From positions 1 to 64,000 of the forward strand of contig NZ_FOYM01000006.1 in the NCBI RefSeq assembly GCF_900115975.1: a stretch of 64,000 bases of DNA, read 5' to 3'. Below, one piece after another: positions 16,679-24,568 of this stretch. Numbering within the stretch: the stretch's first letter is position 1; every line of letters starts with the position of its first letter. Made by a program: the position numbers and the translations under genes. This DNA comes from Desulfoscipio geothermicus DSM 3669 (GTDB lineage: Bacteria > Bacillota > Desulfotomaculia > Desulfotomaculales > Desulfallaceae). The notes under the pieces are model-generated. The model made no database searches. It was not told where the DNA came from and was given only the letters and a program-made list of their open reading frames with translations.

Positions 16679-18286
16679 CTAAGTTGTCTGACAAATATTC
16701 TGCATACTAATAGCAAAATCAGGACATACGTAAAGGCATTTCAGGCAGCCAATGCAGTTTTCCGTTCTTGCGGCTACAGAGGGCTTGTAACCCTGAGGAT
16801 TGAAGGTATCAGATATTTCAAACACATCCAAGGTGCATACTTCTTTACAGTACTGGCATCCCTTGCAGATCGTAAAGTTAACTTCAGTCTTAAATTCGCG
16901 GCGGTCACAGGCCAAACAGCGTTGGGCTTCGGCCATGGCCGCTTGTTTATCGTACCCGAGTTCTATCAAGTTGAAGCCGTTAAGGCGCTGGTCTACAGGT
17001 ATATATTTTGCCTGTACACGCAATGTACCCCGGGGGCTTTCTTCTTGCATTTCACCTTGCTCTGCCTTTTCAGCCGGCAGGTCAATTATGCCAGAGCCAC
17101 CTAAAAATTTATCTATGGAGGAGCTTACCTGTCTACCCTGAGCAATGGCTTCAATTATGGAAGACGGTCCGGTCACAGCATCGCCGGCGGCAAAAATACT
17201 TTGTCTGGAAGTTGCCAGGGTATTTCTGTCTACTTTTATAGTGCCGTTATCATTGGCTTCCAGGCTCAATGTTTGCGCATCCACTTTTTGCCCCACGGCC
17301 AGGATTACATTATTACATTCGATGATATACTCGCTTCCTTCAACCGGCACGGGAGCTGGCCTGCCACTGCTGTCTGTAGGGCCGAGAGTCATTTTAATAC
17401 AGGTTATACTTTTTTCTGTTATCTTGACCGGAGCAGTTAAATATTCAATTCTTACGCCTTCTTCAAGCGCATCTGATATTTCTTCGGGGCCGGCCGGCAT
17501 TTCGGCCCTGGTGCGGCGGTATACCATGGTGACTTCCGATCCGAGTCGTACCGCGGCCCGCGCAGCATCTACCGCTGTGTTTCCGCCACCCACTACAACT
17601 ACTTTTTTGCCTATGGCCGGGTTATTTCCCGAGTTAACATCTTTTAAGAAGGAAATGCCGTTCAATACACGAGTGCTTTCTTCTCCTTCGATGCTCATTC
17701 TTGTTCCCTGCCAAGCACCCACAGTAAACAGCACAACGTCATAACCTTTATTAAACAACTCTTCCTGGCCGGTTATTTTGGTATTGTTGACTATTTCTAC
17801 ACCCTGACGGGTAATCAACGATATTTCCTTGTCCAGCACGTCATTAGGCAGCCTGTACTCGGGAATACCATACCGCATCATGCCGCCTGCTGCAGGCAAG
17901 GCCTCAAAAATTTTAACTTCGTGTCCATTCCGAGCCAGGTAATAAGCGGCTGTTAAGCCGCAGGGGCCGGCACCCACTATGGCGACTTTTTTCCCTGTTG
18001 CCGGTGCTTTAGCAATATCTGCTTCGTTCACCTGTCCGTATTCCTGTGCTGCCCGTTTGAGCAACCTGATAGCTACCGGTTCATCATATTGCACCCTGGC
18101 GCATTTTGATTCGCAGGGGTGTATGCAAGCATAACCGCAAACTGCGGGAAACGGTATTTTTTCGCGTATTACGGCTAATGCCTCTGTGAATTTTCCTGCT
18201 CTTATATACCTTATATAGCGGGGCACATCCACGCCCGCCGGACAAGCTGCTTTACATGAAGCGGTGGTAGATTTTCCGTTTTTCAT
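16679..18286 (-). CDS. GltD-like NAD(P) oxidoreductase fused to a 2x[4Fe-4S] ferredoxin domain
   Basis: A 535-residue flavoprotein. Residues about 1-90 carry the N-terminal Cys-rich domain of glutamate synthase small chains (CKAACPAGVDVPRYI, CGYACIHPCESKC). Residues 95-390 hold two nucleotide-binding folds (VAIVGAGPCGLTAAYYLARNG for FAD; VVVVGGGNTAVDAARAA for NAD(P)) and FAAGDAVTGPS. The C-terminal 70 residues form a ferredoxin with CKGCQYCKEVC and CIGCLKCLYVC. It ends 22 bases before the KOR gamma gene in the same operon. The likely role is to move electrons from the oxidoreductase to NAD(P), with its ferredoxin tail standing in for the missing KOR delta subunit. Confidence 0.88.
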   Translation of the reverse strand: MKNGKSTTASCKAACPAGVDVPRYIRYIRAGKFTEALAVIREKIPFPAVCGYACIHPCESKCARVQYDEPVAIRLLKRAAQEYGQVNEADIAKAPATGKKVAIVGAGPCGLTAAYYLARNGHEVKIFEALPAAGGMMRYGIPEYRLPNDVLDKEISLITRQGVEIVNNTKITGQEELFNKGYDVVLFTVGAWQGTRMSIEGEESTRVLNGISFLKDVNSGNNPAIGKKVVVVGGGNTAVDAARAAVRLGSEVTMVYRRTRAEMPAGPEEISDALEEGVRIEYLTAPVKITEKSITCIKMTLGPTDSSGRPAPVPVEGSEYIIECNNVILAVGQKVDAQTLSLEANDNGTIKVDRNTLATSRQSIFAAGDAVTGPSSIIEAIAQGRQVSSSIDKFLGGSGIIDLPAEKAEQGEMQEESPRGTLRVQAKYIPVDQRLNGFNLIELGYDKQAAMAEAQRCLACDRREFKTEVNFTICKGCQYCKEVCTLDVFEISDTFNPQGYKPSVAARTENCIGCLKCLYVCPDFAISMQNICQTT

Positions 18287-18307
18287 GGCGGTCTCCTTTC
18301 TGGCTCA

Positions 18308-18838
18308 CTAATTATTGTTCTTTACCAACTTAACACCGGTATTTAATGCTTTTATATTCATCTCAGCTACTTTCCCGGAAAATCTCCTTTTTAAAGCCTG
18401 GGCCAGGCTTTCTATTTGTACCATGTCAGTTTTTGTGACCATGGCGCCCAGGGCGATGATGTTGGCGGTACCCACATGCCCCAGTTTACTGGCAAGCTCG
18501 GTGAATGGATAACCATAAAGATTATCTCCCACACGGGTTTTCAAGAGGGTGGTATCATAAAACACCGGTATTTTGGATTCAATAGTGGCATACATTTCCA
18601 TAGCCTGTTCCGTAAGGGCCAGTACTACATCCGGTTCCTGCACTTGTTGAAAAATTATTTCATTTCTACTGATAACGACTTCGGATTTGGAAAACCCACC
18701 CCTACTGGCTATACCATATGATTGAGTCTGAACCGCGTTCTGGCCTTCTATAATTGCTGCTTCAGCCAGTATAATGCCGCATGATACCAATCCCTGGCCA
18801 CCTGAGCCAGCCATGATGATTTCGTATTTATCTTTCAT
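18308..18838 (-). CDS. 2-oxoacid:ferredoxin oxidoreductase, gamma subunit
   Basis: A 176-residue gamma chain of the KorC/VorC type, with the signature EIIMAGSGGQGLVSCGIILAEAA, then YGIASRGGFSKSEVVIS, and TANIIALGAM. ATG 18838 is chosen because AAGGTGA precedes it and family proteins start MKDKYEI; the frame is open 32 codons further up, inside the beta gene. It binds alpha and beta subunits and helps form the CoA site. Confidence 0.92.
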   Translation of the reverse strand: MKDKYEIIMAGSGGQGLVSCGIILAEAAIIEGQNAVQTQSYGIASRGGFSKSEVVISRNEIIFQQVQEPDVVLALTEQAMEMYATIESKIPVFYDTTLLKTRVGDNLYGYPFTELASKLGHVGTANIIALGAMVTKTDMVQIESLAQALKRRFSGKVAEMNIKALNTGVKLVKNNN

Positions 18839-18854
18839 TTGATTCACCTTCCCT

Positions 18855-19673
18855 TTAAGAACCCATTGCCCTAGCCCTGATTTCTTCATATCTGGTATTA
18901 TAGTCAGGAGCATCCCGATCAACCAATTTGCCAATTATAAAGTATCCATCTTTTTGTGAATCAGTCAGTTGGGCATATTTTTCTTTAGTTACACCTTTTT
19001 CTTTAAGCCAGTTAAGCATTTTAACGGCTACTTTCATGTTGTTGTTGCGGCCAAAATGAGTGGGACATGGGCTTACTACCTCTACCAAGGAAAATCCTTT
19101 TTTGCTTAGGCCTTCTTTAATCAGGTTTTTCAGGTCCCAGCCGTGATATACTGTACCCCGAGCTACGTAATTGGCCCCAGCAGCTTCAGCCAGTGCACAG
19201 ACATCCAGTTCTCTCTCGGGGTTGCCGTATACAGTTGTGCTTGTACGCCTGTCAGACGGGGTTGTGGCGGAAACCTGCCCGCCTGTCATACCATAATTGT
19301 AGTTGTTAACTATTATAGCGGTGAGGTCTATGTTTCTCCTCGCGGCATGAATAAAATGATTGCCGCCTATGGTTACGCCGTCGCCGTCACCCATTAAAAC
19401 TACTACGTTTAATTTAGGGTTGTATGCTTTTACGCCGGTGGCAAAAGCTAACGCCCTTCCATGGGTAGTATGTAGGGCATTGGTTACCAGGTAATCATCG
19501 GCTTTCCCCCAACAGCCTATCCCTGTAACCACTACGGTATTTTCATTTGTAAAATCCAACTCTTCAAATGCGCGTAGCATGTTGCCCAGCGTTATCCCGT
19601 GACCACAGCCGGGACACCACATCAGCGGTAGGCAGCCATTCTTCAAGTATTTCAAGCCTGTTGCATGTGTCAC
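18855..19673 (-). CDS. 2-oxoacid:ferredoxin oxidoreductase, beta subunit (TPP-binding)
   Basis: A 272-residue beta chain. The thiamine diphosphate motif is complete: MGDGDGVTIGGNHFIHAARRN to IIVNNYNYGMTGGQ (GDG-x25-NN). MWCPGCGHG and TGIGCWGKA near the N-terminus are the positions where KOR/VOR beta chains hold Cys ligands of their cluster. Family length is normal. It catalyses decarboxylation of a 2-oxoacid and transfer of the acyl group to CoA with ferredoxin reduction. The PSDRRTSTTVYGN segment is like 2-oxoglutarate or branched-chain forms, not pyruvate synthase. Confidence 0.94.
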   Translation of the reverse strand: MTHATGLKYLKNGCLPLMWCPGCGHGITLGNMLRAFEELDFTNENTVVVTGIGCWGKADDYLVTNALHTTHGRALAFATGVKAYNPKLNVVVLMGDGDGVTIGGNHFIHAARRNIDLTAIIVNNYNYGMTGGQVSATTPSDRRTSTTVYGNPERELDVCALAEAAGANYVARGTVYHGWDLKNLIKEGLSKKGFSLVEVVSPCPTHFGRNNNMKVAVKMLNWLKEKGVTKEKYAQLTDSQKDGYFIIGKLVDRDAPDYNTRYEEIRARAMGS

Positions 19674-19693
19674 GTTAACACCTCTTTCTTAAG

Positions 19694-20827
19694 TCATTCC
19701 TTGTTTATAACTTTTAATATATCCTTCGGAGTGATTATTGTGCCGTTATATCTATTAACCCGCCTTATTTCAATATTGGGGCCCAAAACCCGTTGCACTT
19801 CACCCGCCACCTGACCGCTGTAATTCATTTCCGGTACTACAACGGTCTTGATTCTTGGGCCCAAGGCCGCTATTTCTTTGTCAGGGAAGGGCCAGATAGT
19901 TAGAAGCTGCAGTACTCCGGCCTTGATACCCATTTCCCGGGCCTGTAGGGCCGCTGCCCTGGCTGCACGGGTGGTGGCACCAAAGGCAATAAGCAAAATA
20001 TCCATGTCTTCGGTGTCAAAAGTCTTGGTCATAACTATTTCGTCGCGATAACGTTCTATTTTACGGTGCAGCTGCGCCACCCGCCACTCAGCATTAGCGG
20101 GATTATTGTTGCTGTAACCATCATAGCCATGCATGGAACTGGTTACGTGAAATACATACTCGCTTCCGTAGGCTGCCAACGGGGCGATATCATCATCTTC
20201 CGGTAAAAATGGTTTATACTCTTCCGGCGAGACAGATGGTTTTTTCCTATCCACTATTTCTAATTCTCCCGGGGCCGGGTAGCTAAGGTTTTCACGCATG
20301 TGAGCAACTATTTCATCCGCAGCCAGTACTACCGGCACACGGTACTTTTCAGCAAAATTGAACGCCTTCACTGTTAAGGTAAAGCACTCTTCTACTGTGG
20401 CCGGTGAGAGGGCAATGATACTCTGGTCGCCATGGCGTCCCCATCTCACCTGCATAACATCAGACTGTGCAGGCTTGGTAGCCAGTCCGGTGCTTGGGCC
20501 GGCACGCTGCACATTAATTATTACACAGGGAACTTCACCCATTACCGCCAAGCCCAGGTTTTCCTGCATAAGCGAAAATCCTGGACCACTAGTAGCGGTA
20601 AAAGATTTGGCTCCGGCCAGCGACGCTCCCACCATTGCTGCTATGCTGGCTATTTCATCTTCCATCTGCATGTAAACACCCCCCACTTTGGGAAGCAATT
20701 TTGAACATTCCTCTGCTATCTCGGAGGAGGGTGTTATTGGGTAGCCGGCATAAAACCTGGCTCCGGCGTATATTGCCCCTTCTGCTATCGCCTGGTTACC
20801 CTGAACCAGTCTTGTTTCCCGTTCCAA
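19694..20827 (-). CDS. 2-oxoacid:ferredoxin oxidoreductase, alpha subunit
   Basis: A 377-residue alpha chain of the KorA/VorB type. Visible are GNQAIAEGAIYAGARFYAGYPITPSSEIAE, MEDEIASIAAMVGASLAGAKSFTATSGPGFSLM and the C-terminal transketolase-like domain with NRYNGTIITP. It is the first gene of a four-gene operon alpha-beta-gamma-GltD/Fd. Its start at 20827 follows AAAAGGGGGATAAAA. The exact 2-oxoacid cannot be told by eye. Confidence 0.94.
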   Translation of the reverse strand: MERETRLVQGNQAIAEGAIYAGARFYAGYPITPSSEIAEECSKLLPKVGGVYMQMEDEIASIAAMVGASLAGAKSFTATSGPGFSLMQENLGLAVMGEVPCVIINVQRAGPSTGLATKPAQSDVMQVRWGRHGDQSIIALSPATVEECFTLTVKAFNFAEKYRVPVVLAADEIVAHMRENLSYPAPGELEIVDRKKPSVSPEEYKPFLPEDDDIAPLAAYGSEYVFHVTSSMHGYDGYSNNNPANAEWRVAQLHRKIERYRDEIVMTKTFDTEDMDILLIAFGATTRAARAAALQAREMGIKAGVLQLLTIWPFPDKEIAALGPRIKTVVVPEMNYSGQVAGEVQRVLGPNIEIRRVNRYNGTIITPKDILKVINKE

Positions 20828-20974
20828 TTTTATCCCCCTTTTCGTCCTTTACCCTTGTAAAAATGTATCCAGCCAAAATGGATACAAAAGTTACACTTAA
20901 TGAACTTACAGTAAAATATACCATTACGTGAAACGCATACCATTAATTGCTTATAAAAAAAAATTGAGTTAATT

Positions 20975-21736
20975 CTAAAATTTGAAAACCTTATGATAAG
21001 AGGAAATTTCAGCTGCACCTTCCTTAACTAATTGAATAAAATTTTCTATTTCTGACTGGCGATCCATAGGTGCGGCAATGGAAAGCGTTGAAGTTACCTT
21101 ACCATCCTTGTCCCAAATTGGAGCGCTAACGGAAATCACGCCAGAAACCTTTTCTCCTATACTTGTAGCATAACCACGCTGGCGTATCAGTTTTAAATCT
21201 TGCTCCAATAAATCTCGATTAATAATTGTATTCGGGGTAAGAGGCTTTAATTCAACTTCGTTAAAATACTTTTCAAGTTCTTCTTTCGAGAAATATGCCA
21301 ATATTGCCTTTCCAGATGCACCCGCATACAATGGTGATTCTTGTCCTAAATAGACCATCACTCTAACCGCACTTTTACCTTGTAGGCAATCGATGCATAT
21401 CCTCTGGTTGTTATGTAAAAAGTAAATATAAACGGTTTCCATACAACTATCCCGAATTCTTCTTAAAATAGGCGCTGCCACCTGCTTAACGGTTAATCGT
21501 TCAGAAACCGCGTAGCTATAATGAAGAAATTTCATTCCGAGTGCATATTTTTGTAAGCTACTGTCCCTTTCCACATACCCCCCTTTTTCAAGTGTATTCA
21601 GTATTCTTGCCAGGGTTGTTTTAGATAAACCCAAAGTCTTATGCAAAGAAGCAAGGCTTTGCGGTTCTTTTTCTTTGCAAAGCACCTCTAATATTTCAAA
21701 AGCCCTTTTCACCGCTCGTACTTCGGTCAAATGCAT
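20975..21736 (-). CDS. IclR-family transcriptional regulator
   Basis: A 253-residue regulator. The N-terminal winged helix (VKRAFEILEVLCKEKEPQSLASLHKTLGLSKTTLARILNTLE) binds DNA. The C-terminal domain from about residue 75 is the IclR ligand domain, with GQESPLYAGASGKAILAYFS and VSAPIWDKDGKVTSTLSIAAP. IclR proteins usually control adjacent catabolic genes for small organic or aromatic acids. It lies 147 bases upstream of the KOR operon on the same strand and is the only regulator of the island, so it is the obvious candidate to control it. Confidence 0.93.
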   Translation of the reverse strand: MHLTEVRAVKRAFEILEVLCKEKEPQSLASLHKTLGLSKTTLARILNTLEKGGYVERDSSLQKYALGMKFLHYSYAVSERLTVKQVAAPILRRIRDSCMETVYIYFLHNNQRICIDCLQGKSAVRVMVYLGQESPLYAGASGKAILAYFSKEELEKYFNEVELKPLTPNTIINRDLLEQDLKLIRQRGYATSIGEKVSGVISVSAPIWDKDGKVTSTLSIAAPMDRQSEIENFIQLVKEGAAEISSYHKVFKF

Positions 21737-21995
21737 TCACCCTCTATCGTTTCATCTAGTGGGATGCGTAACAAATTTGATTATTAAGATAATTTTAAAA
21801 AACCAATGTTAACCTGTCAACAATTTTTCACAATTTTTTTACGAAATTGTTAATTTAAATTTGATTTTGCTGCAAAAACCCTATTTTCTATAAATCAACT
21901 ACAATATATAACCGTCAAAAGTTTACTCATAACTATATATAGACAATAATCGCTTAAATTTAGACTTTTCGCAGTGAAATCAAATTTTACATAAA

Positions 21996-22020
21996 AGCCT
22001 GACTCAAATTGGATCAGGCT
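21996..22020. terminator. Hairpin, possible terminator
   Basis: AGCCTGACTC at 21996-22005 pairs with GGATCAGGCT at 22011-22020, one mismatch, 5-base loop. On the minus strand it is followed by TTTATGTAAAATTT, a poor T-run, so terminator function is tentative. Confidence 0.45.
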
Positions 22021-22132
22021 CTATGGCTAGTTCAGGATTAATATTACACATAAAACGCAACTTAACTTCGCGTTGCAAACTTTATCCCCCATTTTCGTAT
22101 TGCTTGTTAGTTAATTAAATAATTGTTAAAAC

Positions 22133-22240
22133 TTACACCCAGCCCCTTGCTTTCATAGCTTCCTCCCCCCTGCGCAAAGCCCTTACCCAGGCCGCCATGC
22201 GCATACTGATATGCTCTATAATAAAAATCCTGCTTTACCT
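22133..22240 (-). pseudogene. C-terminal relic of a Glu/Leu-dehydrogenase-like gene
   Basis: The minus strand from about 22240 to TAA 22135-22133 reads ISMRMAAWVRALRRGEEAMKARGWV before the stop when pieced from short blocks (ISMRMAAWVRALRR, then GEEAMKARGWV). The pattern R-x-AA-x4-A-x3-x-EA resembles the last helix of glutamate dehydrogenases. Upstream the frame dissolves into AT-rich sequence. It is too short for certainty. Confidence 0.35.
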
Positions 22241-22390
22241 AACTTTTTAATTGTTTAATATTGCATAACAAAAAGATAAGATATATCATCATTACTAACC
22301 CGGCTGTCAAAGATGACATATAAAAACGCTTTACCAAAAAGGCCGGGCCGGCAAGTCGAAATATTTAGTCGCATAAGGTGGTGGGAATAA

Positions 22391-22666
22391 ATGATGGTCG
22401 AGAAACATGTTTATATTTCCGGTATCGTCCAGGGAGTTTACTTCCGGGATTATACCAGACGCGAAGCCGAAAAACTGGGGGTAAAAGGCTGGGTGCGCAA
22501 CCTGCCCGACGGCAGGGTGGAAGCTGTTTTTGCAGGCCCCGCGGAGGCTGTGGAGAAAATAATCGCCTGGTGCCATCAGGGTTCCCCCAGCGCACATGTT
22601 ACCGGCGTGGAAGTGACGAATAATGTACCGGCAAAAGATTTCAACGATTTTAAAATAACCGGTTGA
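22391..22666 (+). CDS. acyP: Acylphosphatase
   Basis: A 91-residue protein of normal acylphosphatase length; it hydrolyses the carboxyl-phosphate bond of acyl phosphates. The substrate loop GIVQGVYFRDYTRREAE holds the catalytic Arg, and GWVRNLPDGRVEAVFAG holds the catalytic Asn. GYVQGVxFR is slightly unusual in having Tyr before Phe. ATG ATG at 22391 follows GGTGGGAATAA. It stands alone on the plus strand. Confidence 0.93.
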   Translation: MMVEKHVYISGIVQGVYFRDYTRREAEKLGVKGWVRNLPDGRVEAVFAGPAEAVEKIIAWCHQGSPSAHVTGVEVTNNVPAKDFNDFKITG

Positions 22667-22723
22667 AATGTACCAATCTCTTATCTGTTGCACAAAAAAC
22701 TGTATAGTGCGAGGTGACTATAC

Positions 22724-23131
22724 TTGAGTGATCGCCCTTTGCTGCTGGTGGAGGAAACCGGCTCAACCGATGGCCGGTCGCAAGAACACAACAACCAAGA
22801 GATTATAGCCATTGCAGTTTACGGTAAAAATATGGAGGTACCTTTGCCGGTATCCACCCAGCGGGTATTCACAGGTGACAACCGGTTTAAATTTCCCACG
22901 GAAATAACTGCCGGGGCCGCCAAAACCAGGGTAGTTTACCGGTATACCATTGACCAGTGGCGGGAACTGTTGGAGTCCACAACCCGGACCTCTTCCCCCG
23001 GTGGCTTAAAGCAACTAATGATACCCCTGCTGTTACATATGCAAAAGCAATTCCCGGATGTATTCGGGAATATTGATTACGACCGGGAATTTGACCCCGG
23101 TGACTACGCTGAACTAATTGCCATGCAGTAG
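22724..23131 (+). CDS. Uncharacterised 135-residue protein
   Basis: I do not recognise the family. The protein has no signal peptide or membrane segment and is acidic at the C-terminus (DREFDPGDYAELIAMQ). It starts at TTG 22724 with GAGGTGA seven bases upstream and ends in a clear terminator, so it is very likely a real single-gene unit. The region RVVYRYTIDQWRELLESTTR looks helical. It lies between acyP and the dehydratase-like operon, without evident link to either. Confidence 0.75.
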   Translation: MSDRPLLLVEETGSTDGRSQEHNNQEIIAIAVYGKNMEVPLPVSTQRVFTGDNRFKFPTEITAGAAKTRVVYRYTIDQWRELLESTTRTSSPGGLKQLMIPLLLHMQKQFPDVFGNIDYDREFDPGDYAELIAMQ

Positions 23132-23159
23132 CGGCCACCGCTATGGTGGACCGCTTTTA
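23130..23159 (+). terminator. Rho-independent terminator
   Basis: AGCGGCCACC at 23130-23139 pairs with GGTGGACCGCT at 23145-23155 with one mismatch, followed by TTTTAG. It overlaps the stop codon of the preceding gene. Confidence 0.8.
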
Positions 23160-23345
23160 GGCCAGTGTTTTGATATTGCGCTGTTTGGGCAATGTAGGGA
23201 TCTGTGATTTATTTTCCGAATCTTTTAAAAATAATAAACAGACCTGCGCCGGGCGTGGAGATAGGTCTAAGGGCTTTTCGGGAGCGGGATTCCGGGAATA
23301 CATAAATTAAAAGTTCCTGTAGGTATGCAATGGAGGTAACCTGAA

Positions 23346-24254
23346 TTGACCAAACATGATATTCAGTTAGTTGAAAAAAATGAAAAAATTGCTTTACTGA
23401 TCGAAGAGGCCGCCCTAAAGGGCACGCGGCGGGCGGAACGCTATCCGGAACGAAAATTTTTCGGTTATTTCTGCAGTTACTGGCCTGAAGAACTGGTCCT
23501 GGCAGCAGGTCTTGAGCCGCTGCGCATCCTTCCCCCGTCCGCCCGGGGCACCCCGGCTGAACTGCCCGCGTACTGCTGCTCACTGGCCCGGGTCAGCCTG
23601 TTCATGTCTAATACAGGCAGCTTCCAGGACCTGGCCGGGGTTGGTTTTGCCCATACCTGCGATACCATGCAATGCCTCGGCGGAATATGGGCCGGGACCA
23701 CACAAAACAATACCACTCCGGTAATAGTACCGGTAATTTTAAACGCCCCGGGGGCAAAAAAATACTACGCGGCGGAATTAGAAAGCCTGTTATTGCAGTT
23801 GGGACAACTGGCGGGAAGCGAACCTGGCGATGCAGAACTGAACCGGGCATTGGAATTGTGTTCACGGATTCGCAGCCTGGCGACGGAACTGGATGGCTTG
23901 CGCGACAAACTGCCCTCCCCGCTTGTACCGGCCCTGCTGCGCGCGAGCCAGGTAATGCCCCGGGATGTATACGCCGGGACACTGGAAGAAGCCATGCCCG
24001 CACTGCGCAACCAGGCCCGGGAACAGCCGGACCGGCAGCGTGTACTGTTAAGCGGCGCGGTACTGGAAAACGACAGCCTTTACGAGATGATTGAAGAACT
24101 GGGCGGCCGGGTCGTGGCTGATGATACCTGCACCGGTTTTCGGCACTTCGCGGCAGCGCCGGAGGCGGAAATACCAGGCGCCCCGCTGGAAAAAATCGTG
24201 TCCCGCTATATGACCATGCCGCCCTGCCCGTGCCGCAACCGGGGGGGGGAATGA
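23346..24254 (+). CDS. 2-hydroxyacyl-CoA dehydratase-like subunit, N-terminal part (frameshifted)
   Basis: A 302-residue protein of the HgdB/BcrC (2-hydroxyglutaryl-CoA dehydratase D-component) family. Subunits of this family hold a [4Fe-4S] cluster and accept single electrons from an ATP-driven activator. Candidate Cys ligands are FGYFCSYWPEELV, AYCCSLARV and FAHTCDTMQCL, the usual positions. GAVLENDSLYEMIEELGGRVVADDTC is a family hallmark. The frame ends at TGA 24252-24254 right after nine G (24241-24249). Removing one G would continue in frame into the next ORF, which holds the missing C-terminus. Start TTG 23346 follows GGAGGTAACC. Confidence 0.85.
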   Translation: MTKHDIQLVEKNEKIALLIEEAALKGTRRAERYPERKFFGYFCSYWPEELVLAAGLEPLRILPPSARGTPAELPAYCCSLARVSLFMSNTGSFQDLAGVGFAHTCDTMQCLGGIWAGTTQNNTTPVIVPVILNAPGAKKYYAAELESLLLQLGQLAGSEPGDAELNRALELCSRIRSLATELDGLRDKLPSPLVPALLRASQVMPRDVYAGTLEEAMPALRNQAREQPDRQRVLLSGAVLENDSLYEMIEELGGRVVADDTCTGFRHFAAAPEAEIPGAPLEKIVSRYMTMPPCPCRNRGGE

Positions 24255-24258
24255 ACGC

Positions 24259-24471
24259 ATGCATTACCTGGTAAATCTGGCCCGCAACCGGCAAGCCGCG
24301 GGTGCCGTACTGGTTAACAGAAAATATTGCGAGCCCCACGCCTGGGACGCAGTGCCGGCGGCCGAGCGCCTGCGGGCCGGCGGTGTACATACCCTGGTGT
24401 TGGAATTGGAAGGAGCTGACGTTGGCGGGCAGGAGCGCACCCGGCTGCAGGCTTTCCTGGAGAGTCTTTAA
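24259..24471 (+). CDS. 2-hydroxyacyl-CoA dehydratase-like subunit, C-terminal part (frameshifted)
   Basis: Seventy residues that complete the preceding protein: HYLVNLARNRQAAGAVLVN, then the conserved Cys in RKYCEPHAWD, and LELEGADVGGQERTRLQAFLESL, the normal last helix of this family. The frame is -1/+2 from the upstream part, with the shift in the G9 run. It has no own ribosome site, so it is either made by slippage or not made. A restored fusion would be about 375 residues, the normal size of a D-component subunit. Confidence 0.8.
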   Translation: MHYLVNLARNRQAAGAVLVNRKYCEPHAWDAVPAAERLRAGGVHTLVLELEGADVGGQERTRLQAFLESL

Positions 24472-24568
24472 TTTTATCCTTTATGTAATACCGTGCACAG
24501 GGCAGGCGCTCACCCGTTGCCAGTACATATATTGCCAATACACAAGTTAGTCAAAGGAGAGAATTCAA

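Larger units (their letters stand above)
21737..22390. other. Gene-free AT-rich gap between the catabolic island and acyP
   Basis: A 650-bp region with no intact gene. It contains a hairpin at 21996-22020 and a short relic of a glutamate dehydrogenase-like C-terminus at 22133-22240, listed separately. The AT-rich part at 21780-21960 probably holds the IclR gene promoter. Confidence 0.6.

Noticed and set aside
24252-24254. TGA ending the first dehydratase part as a selenocysteine codon
   Set aside because: Read-through would stay in the wrong frame; the missing C-terminus lies in another frame, so a shift and not recoding of TGA is needed.
23608-24390. 260-codon minus-strand ORF opposite the dehydratase subunit
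   Set aside because: Very Pro/Arg-rich composition expected from the antisense of a GC-rich gene; no family resemblance.
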